The notes below the pieces were generated by a model that was given only the letters and a program-made list of their open reading frames with translations, had not been told where the DNA came from and ran no database searches. Source: Onchidella celtica (Eukaryota > Mollusca > Gastropoda > Systellommatophora > Onchidiidae). Taken from it: a DNA stretch of 64,000 nt. Within the stretch, counting starts at the first letter, position 1. The number at the start of each line of letters is the position of its first letter. Positions 34,455-46,582 of this stretch are shown here, one piece after another. The position numbers were made by a program, and so were the translations under genes. The stretch is from positions 23,594,543-23,658,542 of the forward strand of contig OZ007581.1 of the NCBI GenBank assembly GCA_963931925.1. The letters run 5' to 3'.

Positions 34455-35385
34455 CATTCTTGTTGTTGTGGTGGTGGGAATGGCGGTGGTGGTAGTGATA
34501 GTGGTAGTGGTGATGGTAGTAGTGGTAGTTGTAGTGGTGGTGGTAATGGTAGTGCTGCTGTTGGTAGTGGTGGTGGTAGTAGTGATGGTTGTTGTTGTGG
34601 TGGTGATGGCGGTAATGGTGCTGTTGGTAGTGGTGGTGGTAGTGGTGGTGGTGGTGCTGTTGGTAGTGGTGGTGGTGGTGGTAGTAGTGATGGTTGTTGT
34701 GGTAGTGGTGGTGGTAGTGGTGCTGTTGGTAGTGGTGGTGGTAGTGGTAGTGGCAGCGGTAGTGGTGGTGGTGGTAGTTGTAGTGATAGTAGTGGTAGTG
34801 GTGGTGGTAGCGGTGTGCTGGGATTATGGTTGTGGTAGTGGTAGTGATAGTAGTGGTAGTGTGGTGATAGTGGTAGTGGTAGTAGGCTAGTGGTGGTGAT
34901 GGTGGTGGTAGTGGTGGTGATAGTAATGGTAGTGGTGGTGGTAGTAGTGATGCCGGTAGTGGTGATGGTGGTTGTGTTAGTGGTGGTAATGGTAGTGATA
35001 GTAGTGGTAAGTGATTATGGTAGTAGTGGTAGTTGTGATGGTGGTAGTGGTGATGGTGATAGAGGTAGTGGTGGTGATGATAGTGGGAGTGGCGATGGTG
35101 CTAGTGGTAGTAGTCATGGTGATAGTGGTAGTGGTGATGGTGATTGTGGTGATGTTGATAGTGGTGGTGGTGGTGATGGTGGTGGTGGTGATGATGGTGG
35201 TGGTGATAGTGGTAGTGGTGATAGTGGTGGTAGTGAACGTTCTGGTTGTAGTGAGGGGTGGACAGGAGCAGTGATGGCTGGGTAGTAGTAGTGATGGTAG
35301 TGGTGGTGGCGCTGCTGTTGCTTCTAAGCGGACGGGGTGAGTGATGGCTGTGATAATGATGGTAGTGGTGGTGGTTGTAGTTTAA
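34455..35385 (+). repeat. long (GGT/AGT)n trinucleotide and hexanucleotide tract
   Basis: About 900 bp of imperfect GGTAGT/GGTGGT/GAT repeats with almost no cytosine on the plus strand. Frames of poly-Val or Gly/Ser-rich residues up to 197 long follow from the repeat and are not supported as genes. Confidence 0.93.
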
Positions 35386-35894
35386 AAAAAAAAAAAAAAG
35401 AACGAGGAGATGGAGGTACAGGCAACTCTTGTGAAGCCAAAGAAGAAAAAATTAATCTGGACGTCAGAATTTAAAATTGTCGCTCTTTTATTTCAGTGTC
35501 GTTGTTGTTGTTGTAGTTACTTTGGCTTCTGTTTTTCTTCTCCATCTTTATCTTCTTCTTCTCTTTCTGTTATTCTCACTTTGCACGGAGAATGAAAGTT
35601 GGCTTGGCTGCGAGTTGCATCATAATTATCACTTCTAAGTAATATGTCTCGAAATCTTTAGGGCCTTTTCTTTCATGCATTATTAAAGATTTAAACAAAG
35701 GATAAAATCAATTACCAAATATCTGCATAATTTAAAAAGGGAGGGGGAAAGGAAGGAAACAAACCTTACATGGAAGTATCCGAGTAAAAATTTTGAAACT
35801 GCAGTAAAGTGTTCTGCTCCAAGGGAGGAGGTTGTAAAGGTGCCCCATATTAAATGGAAAGAAAGGAAAAAGGAAGAAAAAGACCAAGACCAGG

Positions 35895-36060
35895 ACAAAA
35901 GTTACACGCCACGGAGCCCTTTTGAGGGCTAAGAAAGCCAAGAAAGCCAGAAACAGGACAGTAAGGAGAACAACAACGAAACAAGGAAAGTGCAAGCAAG
36001 AACAAGAAAAAGTGAGGTGTAAATGCCTAGAGTAGCGATGCTCCTAAAATAAAGACCCAT
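35895..36060 (+). repeat. dispersed repeat family C, copy 2
   Basis: GAGCCCTTTTGAGGGCTAAG, an A/G-rich stretch, GTGAGGTGTAAATGCC and CTCCTAAAATAAAGACC in the same order as at 9790 and 48205. Confidence 0.6.
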
Positions 36061-36720
36061 AAGCCTTTAACTAAGTTGCCAACGTTAGTCAGTTTTTGAA
36101 ATCTAAGCTGTCGTGTCATGGAAAAAGGCCATAAAGGCCAAAACCAATATTTTACAGAAAATACAAAAAAAAAAATATTAATTAGTCTCGAAAAAAACAC
36201 AACAACAACAAAAAATGACGATAACAACCGAAATAGAAAGACACAGGACATTTCAATCCATAAGCATTCTGGCTGCAGTTGTTAGAGGACAGTGGTAGCT
36301 TTGACAGTAAACTATTAGCGGAGCAGTGAACACAACATACATGTAGTATTTTCTCTATGTCTTTTGCAATTAGACTACTTAACTCTCCCCGAACAACACA
36401 GTTCTTGTAAATGATAATAAATGTGAATTTGACGCAGATTAGTGCAGTTTGTTTTCTTTTTGTTTTCTTCGTTAATAAGGCAGTAAGATACAGTAGCAGT
36501 TTATGGCGGGAAACGTTTACATCCAATACAGAGGTTTACAGCAGACCCGAGAAAACATTTCGCATTGCACCTAGCTTTCTCCTTGCTCCCTTTCCATTTC
36601 CTGACGACCTAAACAAAGTATAACTCGTTAAAGAACGTATGACGCAGATGGAAAGACAGAATTCCTTTCATTCTAAAGCGATGGTGTTTAGAGGTGAATT
36701 TGACCGAGATAAGAATGTAT
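36061..36720. other. no gene seen
   Basis: Anonymous DNA between repeats. Confidence 0.5.
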
Positions 36721-36724
36721 TGTG

Positions 36725-37065
36725 TGACTTTCGTTCTTGTTTGTTCCATCTCCATTTTCTGAAAAACCGGAGATTTTTTAGTATGTAGAAGAGGTATAAC
36801 AAATGCACACTTTGACGCTTGTTTGAAATGCCTTGTGTCTTACTTATCAGTTCTCATTTATTCTGACTTCTTATCAATGACATGATGGTTCTTATTGGAG
36901 GACAGTAGTCTATCTAAAAAGCCGAATAGGGAAAATACCGAGTTATGTGCTCATGTATAGCTTACTGTGTAAAATTCTAACAAAAGCATAATATTAAAGC
37001 AGCCAAATTTCTCAACTGCAGAGTTGGAGTTGGAACTAACAAGGACAAAGGTCGCGATAATCACG
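36725..37065. mobile_element. foldback MITE-like element, family M, copy 2
   Basis: GTGACTTTCGTTCTTGTTTG..CCATCTCCA on the left is mirrored by TGGAGTTGGAAC..AAAGGTCGCGATAATCAC on the right. The ends match those at 5620-5765. Interior non-coding. Confidence 0.5.
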
Positions 37066-37905
37066 ATCTTTTTCAATAACGAGGCAGTGCGTTGGATACG
37101 GTGGTGTCTTCTCAGGCATTTGAAAGAATTTCAATGACTATTAGCACGTACCCCGGTCTGGTAGCTGAGTGCATCCGGAGTTCACATTGACTACGGTTGG
37201 TTTGTACTATGGTATCTCTGATATTCTGTATGACCTAATAAGTCCTGTGAATGAGGAAGTACTTAACCCTCTAGTCCACAAACATACAGCGCCCTGTCCA
37301 AAATTTGTGAAAGATGCAAAATATATCTAAAATGGACGAGAAACAAAAAAGACCATACTATCAAGCAAAATAATTCATCGCCAACTTAAAACTTGTCCAA
37401 AAGTGGGACTTTGGGCATCGAGTGAAGTGTTCCACATAATGGTATCTTGGGCCCTAGACAGTTAACTTCTTCTCTTTCAAGCGTGGATATGAAAGGCTTT
37501 GCACACGCAGCTGTTCAGTGGAAAGTTTCAGAAGTCACAGATCTAGGTGAAGAAATGTCATATAGCTTTAGTTTGAAAAGTATGTGCAAATAAGTACAAT
37601 GAAATAAAAGTACAACATCAGGTATTACTTATATTATCCCTATATCACCTTATAATAATACTTGGGGTGAAATATTTTCATATGAAGGCGAGGGTTAAAA
37701 TGGGTTAATAGGGGTGTGAAAAATTGAGCTTAAAAGCGAAACAGAATGCAAATAACAGAAATTCCAGGACTGACAACTACACGGCAAGATTCAGTGCTGC
37801 CATGAAAATTTGGTTTAGTGAACCACACTTTAGTAACCACACCTTCTCGCGAGCTGAATTCAATTATTTGCGCATTTTGTCGCCTTTGCTAATTATTCTT
37901 CCGTC
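37066..37905. other. no gene seen
   Basis: Anonymous DNA; a 110-residue frame beginning at 37724 spans the palindrome below and has no recognisable motif. Confidence 0.45.
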
Positions 37906-37909
37906 GCAC

Positions 37910-37947
37910 CCAAAGAATGTAGAAGTAATTACTTCTACATTCTTTGG
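37910..37947. repeat. perfect 38-bp palindrome
   Basis: Two 19-bp halves (starting CCAAAGAATGTAGAAGTAA) are exact complements with no spacer. The flanks do not continue the symmetry. Confidence 0.95.
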
Positions 37948-38214
37948 TAGCACCCAGTATATCCTCCTTTACAGCGTATTAGGTCAGCAACCATATTTCG
38001 CTTTTCATGCCAAATTTCAGAAAGATCCACTGAGCAGTTTCCGGTCCTATTGGTGACAAATGGTTTTCTTGTATCTCTGAACAATAAATAGGCCATAATA
38101 ATGTTACAATCCGTATGCTGTGACCATATTCCTATATTATTTTTATGTATTATATTCTCATCACATTGTCAAAATGTGTCAAAAAGAAAAGGCTGTATCT
38201 AGCTAAGCCTCGCA

Positions 38215-38641
38215 TCTATTATATATTTCAGTAACTCGCAACCTTTGGCATGACTAACTGATCAAACTATACACTCTTCAGGCCTTAAATTTAGCAGGAA
38301 GGTGGCAATTGTGTAAGGAAGATAATGGTTATAATTAAAAGTTGTTTACTTCAAGCATGTGTTTTTAATAAATAACAATGTTGAATACTATATAACATCT
38401 GTATTTTTGCATGTTTGTTTCGTAATTCTGTGGTTTTTATGATATTTCGTGAATTTCGTAATATATAGTACCATGCATGTCATAAAAAATAACCATATCA
38501 AGCGTTCAGTTTGATGCGTAATGTTCTGGTGCGCATGAGTTCTGAAGCAAGACTGTAGTTTATTACTTTTGTTATATGAAAGAGAGCGAGAGAGGGAGCA
38601 CATGATTGTTTATTCCGGGCAATGCCCGGTAGGTCATCTAG
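38215..38641 (+). mobile_element. non-autonomous Helitron-like element, family H, copy 2
   Basis: Starts TCTATTATATATTTCAGTAA after an A and ends with hairpin CCGGGCAATGCCCGG, then TAGGTCATCTAG, then T. Both ends coincide with those of the copy at 31429-31983, while flanking DNA is unrelated; this defines the borders. 427 bp, non-coding. Confidence 0.78.
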
Positions 38642-38824
38642 TAAGAAATAATACAGAAACGAAACAAACAAACACAAAGGAAAACGAAAGATAAATCAAG
38701 CTTTGGCAATTCGGTATGTTAATCTTTTGCCGGGAAAAAAAATGAACAAGATAGAAAATGAAACAAATTTTTTAAAATCAAAGCTTGATTTACCGTTCCT
38801 TCTCCTTCGCGTTTTATTGTAATG

Positions 38825-38945
38825 TTTCTGTATTTTTTCGTGCGCGAGTATTTTATACATACAACCTTTTCTATTTGCCATATTTTGACTTTGCATCAAG
38901 CCTCGCTGCGTCCTCGCAGATTTCCTGTCTTGTTTTTTTCTATAT
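38825..38945 (-). repeat. dispersed repeat family A copy
   Basis: Minus strand carries GCAGCGAGGCTTGATGC, AAAGTCAAAATATGGC, GAAAAGGTTGTATGTA and a CATTACAATAAAACGCGAAG tail, close to the 47178 and 57775 copies. Confidence 0.65.
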
Positions 38946-39290
38946 GTAATAGTACGTCAATTTCTCATCACTGTTGTGTGTGACATAAAATTAAATAGGA
39001 ACAAAATTATTTTATTGTGGAAAAACAGGCATTATTTTGATTTATTGAATTGTTTTTGATTGCATTCACTCATCCATCAATAAATCCTTTCTTCTCTCTA
39101 TCAGAAACAGATTGCTGAATGGACAGACGGTTGAAGGGTTTGGCGATGGGTGGGATCGCGAGGAAAAAGGGTCGGCTTTGAAATGGGAGGGGTAATATTC
39201 AATCAAGATTTTGAAAACACCGATTACGGCATGGCAGATGTGGCCCTATTAATGTCCGGTAACTCCTACTCAGGGGAGGCAACAACGCGA
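38946..39290. other. no gene seen
   Basis: Anonymous DNA leading into G and GA tracts. Confidence 0.5.
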
Positions 39291-39299
39291 AAGTGTGTA

Positions 39300-39562
39300 T
39301 GGGGGGGGGTGTGGGGGGGGGGAGCTGAAGGGCATCGGGAACTGGAGATTTTGGAGCTCAGTTTGTGGTAAGGAGGAGGGAACAAACAGAGAATAAAGGG
39401 GGGGGGGGGAAGAGAGATAGGCGGAGAGAGTGAAGCGAAAAAAGAAAGCAAGGGAAAGAAAGAGAAAAAGAGAGAGGGAAAGAAAGAGAAAGAAAAAGAG
39501 AGAAAGAAAGACAGAGAAGAAGACAGACAGACAGACAAGAGAGAGAGAGAGAGAAAAAAAAT
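39300..39562 (+). repeat. G-tracts and GA/GAAA purine tract
   Basis: G-runs at 39301-39321 and 39399-39409, then imperfect GAAA/GA/GACA repeats. Overlapping frames are repeat artefacts. Confidence 0.85.
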
Positions 39563-39997
39563 CAGACAGGCAGAGAATTAACATGATCCCTTTTGTCAAT
39601 AAGACCACAAACCACAAAAAATATTTAAGTATCCTGACAAAAATTATCTTTTTCCGTATTCTTCCCCATCCTTCAAGATTTCAGAGATAATCCTTTGCAT
39701 TCCGATGTCAAAGACACTCCCGTCTATTCACGGAGATTAAGGGTTTCTTTTGTTTGGAGTATGATTATAAATGTTCAGTTTTGCACGTACTGTGATTTTT
39801 GTATGGCTCATCCCGTTCAGCTCCTACTCTTGGGGATTGTTTAGCGCGTAATGAAGCTACTACATATATCAGGCTTACCGGGGATGGCTATGATCTTCAT
39901 TTCACCTCGCTGGGATCGGCGGTTCTGAATAAAAATAAAATAGAATAAAATTAAAATTAAATAGAATCAAGTCTGCTACCTGTCGATCCCTCTTCCT

Positions 39998-40002
39998 AGT
40001 TT

Positions 40003-40078
<76 letters not shown>

Positions 40079-40145
40079 TTCTTCTCTTTTCTTTCTTTTC
40101 CTCCTCCATTTTTTTCTTTCTTTCTCTTTATCTTCCCTTCCTTCA
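39998..40145 (+). repeat. (CTTT)n microsatellite
   Basis: Pure CTTT to about 40080, then decayed. Confidence 0.95.
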
Positions 40146-40673
40146 TTCTTTGTACTTGCCTTGCTTTCCTTCTTCTTTTTAAATAACAATTCTATTTTCG
40201 GCGAAGTTTGATCTTAACGTTTTGGACAAGAAAATGCAAATTTCTTAGGTTAGAAATGATTTAGTACATCATAAACAAACAAACAAACAAACAAAACGAT
40301 ATTTCGAAACAGAATTTTACAATTTCATAATACTGGCCAAAAATATGTCCGTAACCAAAAAGTTCACCGATTGCTCGAAGTTGAGTTCATCTGAGGAGTG
40401 GAAGATATTATTACAGAGATTATTTATACAAAATCTTTATTTCTGTCAACCTCTTCCTTTTATCAACCAGCACATATGCCTGAAAAACGCTCCTCCTGTT
40501 ACTACGCTCCTGCTTCTTTACAAGTATGTGTGTCTGTCCATTGCCACGCCCACTCATGCGACGGTCTCGAGCTTGGCTCGTGATTGTTGCCGCGGATAAC
40601 TCTATCCTGCCTGGGGGACATAAGGGGACATCACTTCCTTCAAAGAGGGATCACTGCATGAAAGCCACGAGCC

Positions 40674-40973
40674 ATGTTTACGAGAGGTTACACGACAAAG
40701 GGGGGTAATTACAGCGCTCTTTCATTGGGCTCTTGTGATTGTATCAAGGAATCAAAATGGCGTATTAGAGGTTGCAAATGGCTAGGAAAATGTCATCTTC
40801 ACCCAGAATACAAGATAGTAGCAGTTAGGAATGGGTCAGCGCTTTGCACAAATATTTGCTTAAGGCATGCAGGTCTGAAATCACAGACAGATAAAAATAT
40901 TGCCTTTTTTCGCTTGGACAAGGCCCAACGATGGACATGTGTCCGAGAAATTGGAGACCCGACAAACGTTTAG
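40674..40973 (+). CDS. uncharacterised frame, weakly THAP-like end
   Basis: A 99-residue frame rich in Cys. Its end has Cys-x3-Cys, GLKSQTDKNIAFFRLDKAQ, RW and an Ile-Gly, which recalls the N-terminal half of THAP zinc-finger domains (Cys pair, then a Phe-Phe-Arg-hydrophobic strand, then Trp). The later Cys-x2-His pair and the AVPTIF box are not in this frame, so if related it is a decayed or exon-limited fragment. No splice site decides the borders. I cannot exclude a chance frame. Confidence 0.2.
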   Translation: MFTRGYTTKGGNYSALSLGSCDCIKESKWRIRGCKWLGKCHLHPEYKIVAVRNGSALCTNICLRHAGLKSQTDKNIAFFRLDKAQRWTCVREIGDPTNV

Positions 40974-40979
40974 TTTGGT

Positions 40980-43310
40980 TAGAAATGATCTGAAGTGGCG
41001 GTGCTTAGTTTGTGGGACGGAGCTGGATTTGTTGGCTGTCACATAAAATGTTGTTAGTTTATTCTGACAATTTGAGCTGAAAATGTGACAGATTGGGGCT
41101 TTTGTACATTTGATAAACTGCGCGGGGGGAGAACCACTCTAATCATGTACACTTGGTACTGGATGTTCCTCTCTGGTGGGGAAATGGGAGACGTGTATTT
41201 CTTGTGCTACAAATTGTTAAGGGGAGAAAGCGCAGGGGAGAGTGGAAAGAGAAGTGTATTTTTGTAAAGACTAAGTCTAAGTATAGGTATCAGAATTGGC
41301 TTATTTTGTTGTTTAAGGTTTATATTTTACAGGTTTTCGTTCCCGCTTCCTTTGGCATTTACACCTCACTTTTCTTGTTTTTATTTTTCTTGTTTTTTTG
41401 TTCCTGTGTGTCTTTGTGGTTGGTATTTATTTTGTTAGGGTTTTACTCCCTTTTCATTACGATCTGAGCACTTCAGAGACGCGACTTAGGATTCGGTCAG
41501 ATCCCTGAAGAGTGAATGCCTCAAAAATATGGAATTTCGCGTAAAATTTGGTTCACTGCTGTATTCTTTTTTCTTTTTTTCCCCCCTTTTCCCATAACCA
41601 ATGTTTCTGCAACAGAACTTGGTGCGCTCTTTACCATAATGGGAGCTTCGAAATCTCTAGTTGCTGGTGCCATTCAAAGCTTAGGTCCATCCTCCCATCT
41701 CACCCCACCCACCCCACCCGAGATCAGAACTCCTCACAAGCACACATATTGGGAGCTGGAAATATCACGCTTAAGAATGTTGCTATGTTTATTAGGAGTT
41801 TATATCACCAGTAAAAGAAATAATTTTTTTTTTAGAAATGCTAATCGGATCTTTGTAATCTCCACGTTGTGATTCCTGTACTCTGTGTCATGTCAACTCG
41901 TTGACATGGGACAGATCTTGTAATAAATGTGGACCTAGGGGAACAATAGACAGGCGATTGTCTCCCTGAGTGCTGATTAAGTATCACCTTCACCTGGCAC
42001 CAACCATACCTGCGACAACGACTACATCGCCACAATATCCTCCTCCGACACCTCCATCATCATTACCATCATTATCTTCCCTGTCATGGGCGACCTCGAT
42101 CGGCCAAGCTCATATCATCTCCGGCCCTAATAGTGTTCCCTGCGTGACGTAATATCCTGTATTTGACACCATGCGCATGCGCCGAGAGTGATAACACAAT
42201 GGGCAAGCTCAGAGAGTATCAATTTTGACCTGATACGCGCAAAAAGCGGAAATTAAACCCAATGAGCTAAGCCAATAAGAGAGTAGCCCGTAATGATAGT
42301 TCAGGTCTCACACTGCCCGGGGACTGGTGGCTGTGGCGGGTGCATCAAGCTCAGGACTGAGAGATCAGCACTGGACAGTTTCCGATCCAGAATACTGCAC
42401 AGTGACCAGTTTAACTGGCAGTCGTCATTTTCTTTCTTTGTAGGTGTGAACGGATCAAGGTCTTTTGACCCATCAAACCAGTGAAGAAAAAAATAACACT
42501 GCGTAATTTATTCTTTTTTAATGGAAATTGTCGTACATGCAATTCGTGAGAAAAAAATGAAATAGAGAGAAAGAGAGGAGGGGGGGGGGGCGGCCTTGTT
42601 CAGCTTTGAAATTATATGTGGGTTGCTTGAAAATAAAGATCGTGACCAGTTGAATTGAGTTAAATGACCCATGACTTGGGAGATTATTTCAGTGGAGGAG
42701 AACAATGACAGTAGTGTATGATTTGGGGCATTGTTTATGGAGAACAGTAATAAAAGTTTGTGGGTTTGAGAGCCGAGAACAGCAAAAAACGTTTAGAAGT
42801 GTAAACCCTTTTGTTATATCAGCCCTTTGATCTGACACGCCTTTGAAATATTTCTTTGCACTTTCTTAGGTGTCACCTCTTTCATGTAATATTAATGTCT
42901 CCCTTTTGAACTGAACCACTTGAAGTTAGATGATTAACATGCAAAGACGAAATTAATGAAAGAAAATCAAAAAAGCTTGCCATCTAATTAACAGTGAATA
43001 CGTGAACTTTGATGAGTTTTTTGTACATTGGTGCAAACAGAAATTAAAATAAGTTCTAAATGATTGCTCACACCACTTGTTCCATCAGATAGTCCGATCC
43101 CAAAGAAGTGGACGAATACTGTATTTAAAAACAAATAGAGAGCGCTATAGACGATCTTTTTTGCCATCCGCAACTCGAAGTAGCAGTGTTTCCTGATGTA
43201 ATATGCTGTTGTTAGTTTTTCCTAATGGATTGTTCTTACAGTGTGTGTGTTTGTGTGTGTGTGTGTGAGCAATGTTCTTACTTCTTGGTAATGTTGTGTG
43301 AGCAATGTGC
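40980..43310. other. no gene seen; small hairpin
   Basis: Mostly anonymous. A stem ATGTCAA/TTGACAT with a 4-nt loop lies at about 41889-41908. A G-run lies at about 42580-42592. Frames up to 118 residues lack domain or splice support. Confidence 0.4.
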
Positions 43311-43319
43311 GTGTGCGTG

Positions 43320-43440
43320 GTGTGCGTTAAAGACTTGTAGTTCTTAGATATTGTATTTGCTGTTGTACTGTTACTGCTGCTGTGACAACAAATTTCCTGG
43401 AAACAGGATAATAAAGTCATATCTTATCTTATCTTATCTT
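43320..43440 (+). mobile_element. LINE 3' end with (ATCTT)n tail
   Basis: TTTCCTGGAAACAGGATAAT then AAAGTCATATCTTATCTTA: a short inverted pair, AATAAAG and a pentanucleotide tail, typical of 3' ends of some CR1/Jockey-like LINEs. The fragment at 13560-13845 ends in a similar tail. No coding part remains. Confidence 0.5.
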
Positions 43441-43444
43441 AAAT

Positions 43445-44145
43445 CAGAAAGTGATTTTTTTTTTAAATGCTTCAGATCAGACCTGGTAATATTGTACTGC
43501 TGCATTATGATTAAAGTATTCATCGCAATGTGTGGTTTGTTCCTCCGACAATTTAGGCATTTACCGTATCAGGCAAAGGCAGGTAATGAAATTGTAATAT
43601 TATTATTAACACAACTGCCCTGCACGAGCGGAAGAAGAATCTAATTTTTTAACTCTTCCTTAAAATGGCTGATCGAGGTGACGAGGTTTCCACGGCTCAA
43701 ATTGACGAAATGTTTAAAATCATAAATGTAGTAATTTTGTGTTGTCTCATATGGATATGCACACCGAAACCAGCAGGCTAACTTGTTTCTATCCACTAAT
43801 TTTCGTAATATTTCTATCAGCTGTTTCGGAGCCTTTTTGATAAACACAATTATGGGCCTTGCTCCATTTATAGTAAGATTATGCTATTGTAGCCGCTCAG
43901 AATCTGAAATTGTGCAAAGTCGAGCGCTTGTCACGATATGCCAGTTTTGATTCTTTCGGAAATTATTGTTTAGTTTTTTTGGCATGTTTGTTCGTTTCGT
44001 TTTGTTTATTCTACCTCAGGGCTTTGCAATGAGCCCTTCCACCATGCTGTTCTTGGTGTTAAATTATCCCCCTTTGAACTACGCCAGCGTCTATTGGTAA
44101 CTAACACACACACAAACATTAACTTTCATAATACATTTAATTAGA
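43445..44145. other. no gene seen
   Basis: Anonymous DNA. Confidence 0.5.
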
Positions 44146-44149
44146 TTGT

Positions 44150-44150
44150 T

Positions 44151-44202
<52 letters not shown>

Positions 44203-44218
44203 TTCTCCCTGTCTCTCT

Positions 44219-44259
<41 letters not shown>

Positions 44260-44330
44260 TTCTCTCTCTCTTTCTCTCCTTTATCTCATACGATCTCTCT
44301 GCCTTACTTCAAAAAAAAAAAAAAAAAGAC
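44150..44330 (+). repeat. (CT)n microsatellite
   Basis: CT tract with ATCT interruptions followed by an A-run at 44311-44327. Confidence 0.95.
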
Positions 44331-45580
44331 GCTCCCGAGTCAGCCAAAACTAGATGTTCAGATTGTCCAGATACGCCACCTCAATTGTTCCCTCTCTAAC
44401 CCTTTCCCTTTGTCTGTGTCACATCCCGAAAGAAAATCGGAACTTTTCTTTGACCCCGAAAATCCTTAAATTGAATTAACCCTTAACACTGTCTGTGTGT
44501 AACGAAAACAAACCATCCCCCCACTGATTCTATTACCGCATTTCTTGCCCCGCCACCTCTCCAAGGACCCACGGCGTGACTCTCAATGGGTCATCACTCG
44601 CTGTGCGTCCATGGTCCAGCTTCACGCAGAGAAACGATCCAGTGAATCAGGCAAAGAACTATTCAAAGACTAGACAGTATTGTCCAGGAGGAACGGATTT
44701 TTCTTTTTTTTTCCGGTGATTTAAGACCATTATCGTTATTTTGGTAGTGCGATCTGTTTGCGGTCGGTTGCGGCTGCCTTGTGTCCCCCTACGCGTCCGT
44801 AAATTATTAGATGTCTCCTTTTGACTTGGGTTTTTGGGATGTACCAGATGGTCATGACCAGTTATGGGAATATGAGGACAAAATGCGCCATGCTCTTAGG
44901 GCATTGTTAGCTAAAAATGTCACATATACGCCAGTGTAGCAGATTGATATCCAGATAATTATTTAAGAGCGTAGCACCCCTCATCTTGCTTTTCGTTTAA
45001 ATCGGTGATCAGAAATAAGTCTGTCTGGCAGTATATGAAATACAGAAAAATGGTAAATAAATGAACATTTAACAAAGACCAATTCTAAGTGTGATTTTCA
45101 TGTCCTGTTTTATTTGCGTGACTTTTTTGACAAGCGGCTCGGGGCGGCTCTTGGGAATGAACCAGTTAGATCAAATACATTTTTAAACATCATTGTGTAG
45201 ATTGAACTAAGATCTCTTGTTCTATCTGGCTTGTAATTTCATTGGATTAATAGTTTCTTTTTGGTGACTATAAAATGGAACGGACAAAGAATGAAGCTTT
45301 AGCTGTCCAGTTTTCACAGGTCTTCTCCATGTGCCATCTGACATCAAAAACAGTAACCGGTCCCCAATAACCTCCCAGTGGTGTGGCGATTTGGCTTTTC
45401 TTTGTTTTAATTATTTAAACCTTGTGATCCATGGTCTTGTTCGGAAAATTAGATTACAAGTGTTAATTAAGTTGGAGAGAGAAAAAAAAATCACTTTAAT
45501 GGCATTCAGACTCCCTGACTTATGGCACGAGCTCTGTGATGAACTTAAATAATTTTGGCTTTTATCCCCAGCTCCAAGAG
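44331..45580. other. no gene seen
   Basis: Anonymous DNA; frames up to 73 residues only. Confidence 0.45.
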
Positions 45581-45584
45581 CATA

Positions 45585-45945
45585 GAAAGAAAAAAAAAGA
45601 TAGAAAGACAGAGAAGACACAGAAAGAAAGAAAGAATGGAAGAAAGAAAGAAAACACAAAAAAGAGAAAAAGAATGAAAGAAAGAAAGAAAAGACAAAGA
45701 AAGAAAGAAAAAATAAATTGGAAGAAAGAAAGAATGAACGAAAGTAAGAAAGAAAGAATGAACGAAAGTAAGAAAGAAAGGAAAGACAAAAAAGAAAGAA
45801 AGAAAGAGAAATTACTTCAACTGTAACGAGAACTTAATTTGTCCCTAGCGTTTCTTTTCAGCTTTCCGGGGGTGAGGCTGAGAGGGAAAGAGTGAAAGCG
45901 AGAAAGAGAAAGGGAGAGCGAGAGAGAAAGAGAGAGAGAAGATGA
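45585..45945 (+). repeat. (GAAA)n tract and (GA)n tract
   Basis: GAAA units at 45585-45812 including a short AATGAACGAAAGTAAG duplication, then GA repeats at 45886-45940. Confidence 0.92.
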
Positions 45946-46434
45946 GAGGAATGTTGAAATATCCATGGTAAAGCGTTGATGTTTTGAAACTTTAACTGAC
46001 ATTTTTGCGCAGACCGCTTGATTTTTCTCCTCAGTACGAATGTTATTTTAAAAGTTTGGCCATGGTTAGGGTAATTTTTCACATGACAGGTCAGTAAGTA
46101 GAAGACCAGGGTACTGGAACACCCGTATCTCACGTTACTGAAAGCCAAGTATGACACCCTGAAGGAAGTGTCTAGAGCAATCGGCACTTTTCTTTACCTC
46201 CCGGTACAATAGCCAGGAACTCTGAACAAGGCCGGACACCGGTGGCCTTGACACTATTGTTTTGTAACTTTTTCTTCTTTTACGTTTCGGGTGTTTGGAC
46301 CTACCGCGCTTGTCCTCGATGAGGGGATCAACCCGTGCTGCTTTATTGAATCATATTTTTTTGATATCATAAAAATGAAAGATGTTTTAGAACCATCATT
46401 AATCAAATTGATGAAATAACAACGTCAGCAAAGA

Positions 46435-46582
46435 GAGCAAGAGAGAGAGAGAGAGAGAGAGAGGGGAGAAAGAGGGACAGACAGACGGGCAGACAGACAG
46501 ACGGGCAGACAGGTAGACAGACAGGCAGACAGACAGATAGACAGACAGGCAGACAGACAGATAGATAGACAGACAGACAGAG
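46435..46582 (+). repeat. (GA)n then (GACA)n/(GGCA)n microsatellite
   Basis: Imperfect GACAGACGGGCA and GACAGATAGACA units give Cys/Leu/Ser-rich frames on the minus strand that are not genes. Confidence 0.92.

Noticed and set aside
34297-35285. Poly-Val and Gly/Ser-rich frames up to 197 residues
   Set aside because: Trinucleotide repeat translation in different phases; no flanking splice sites or start context.
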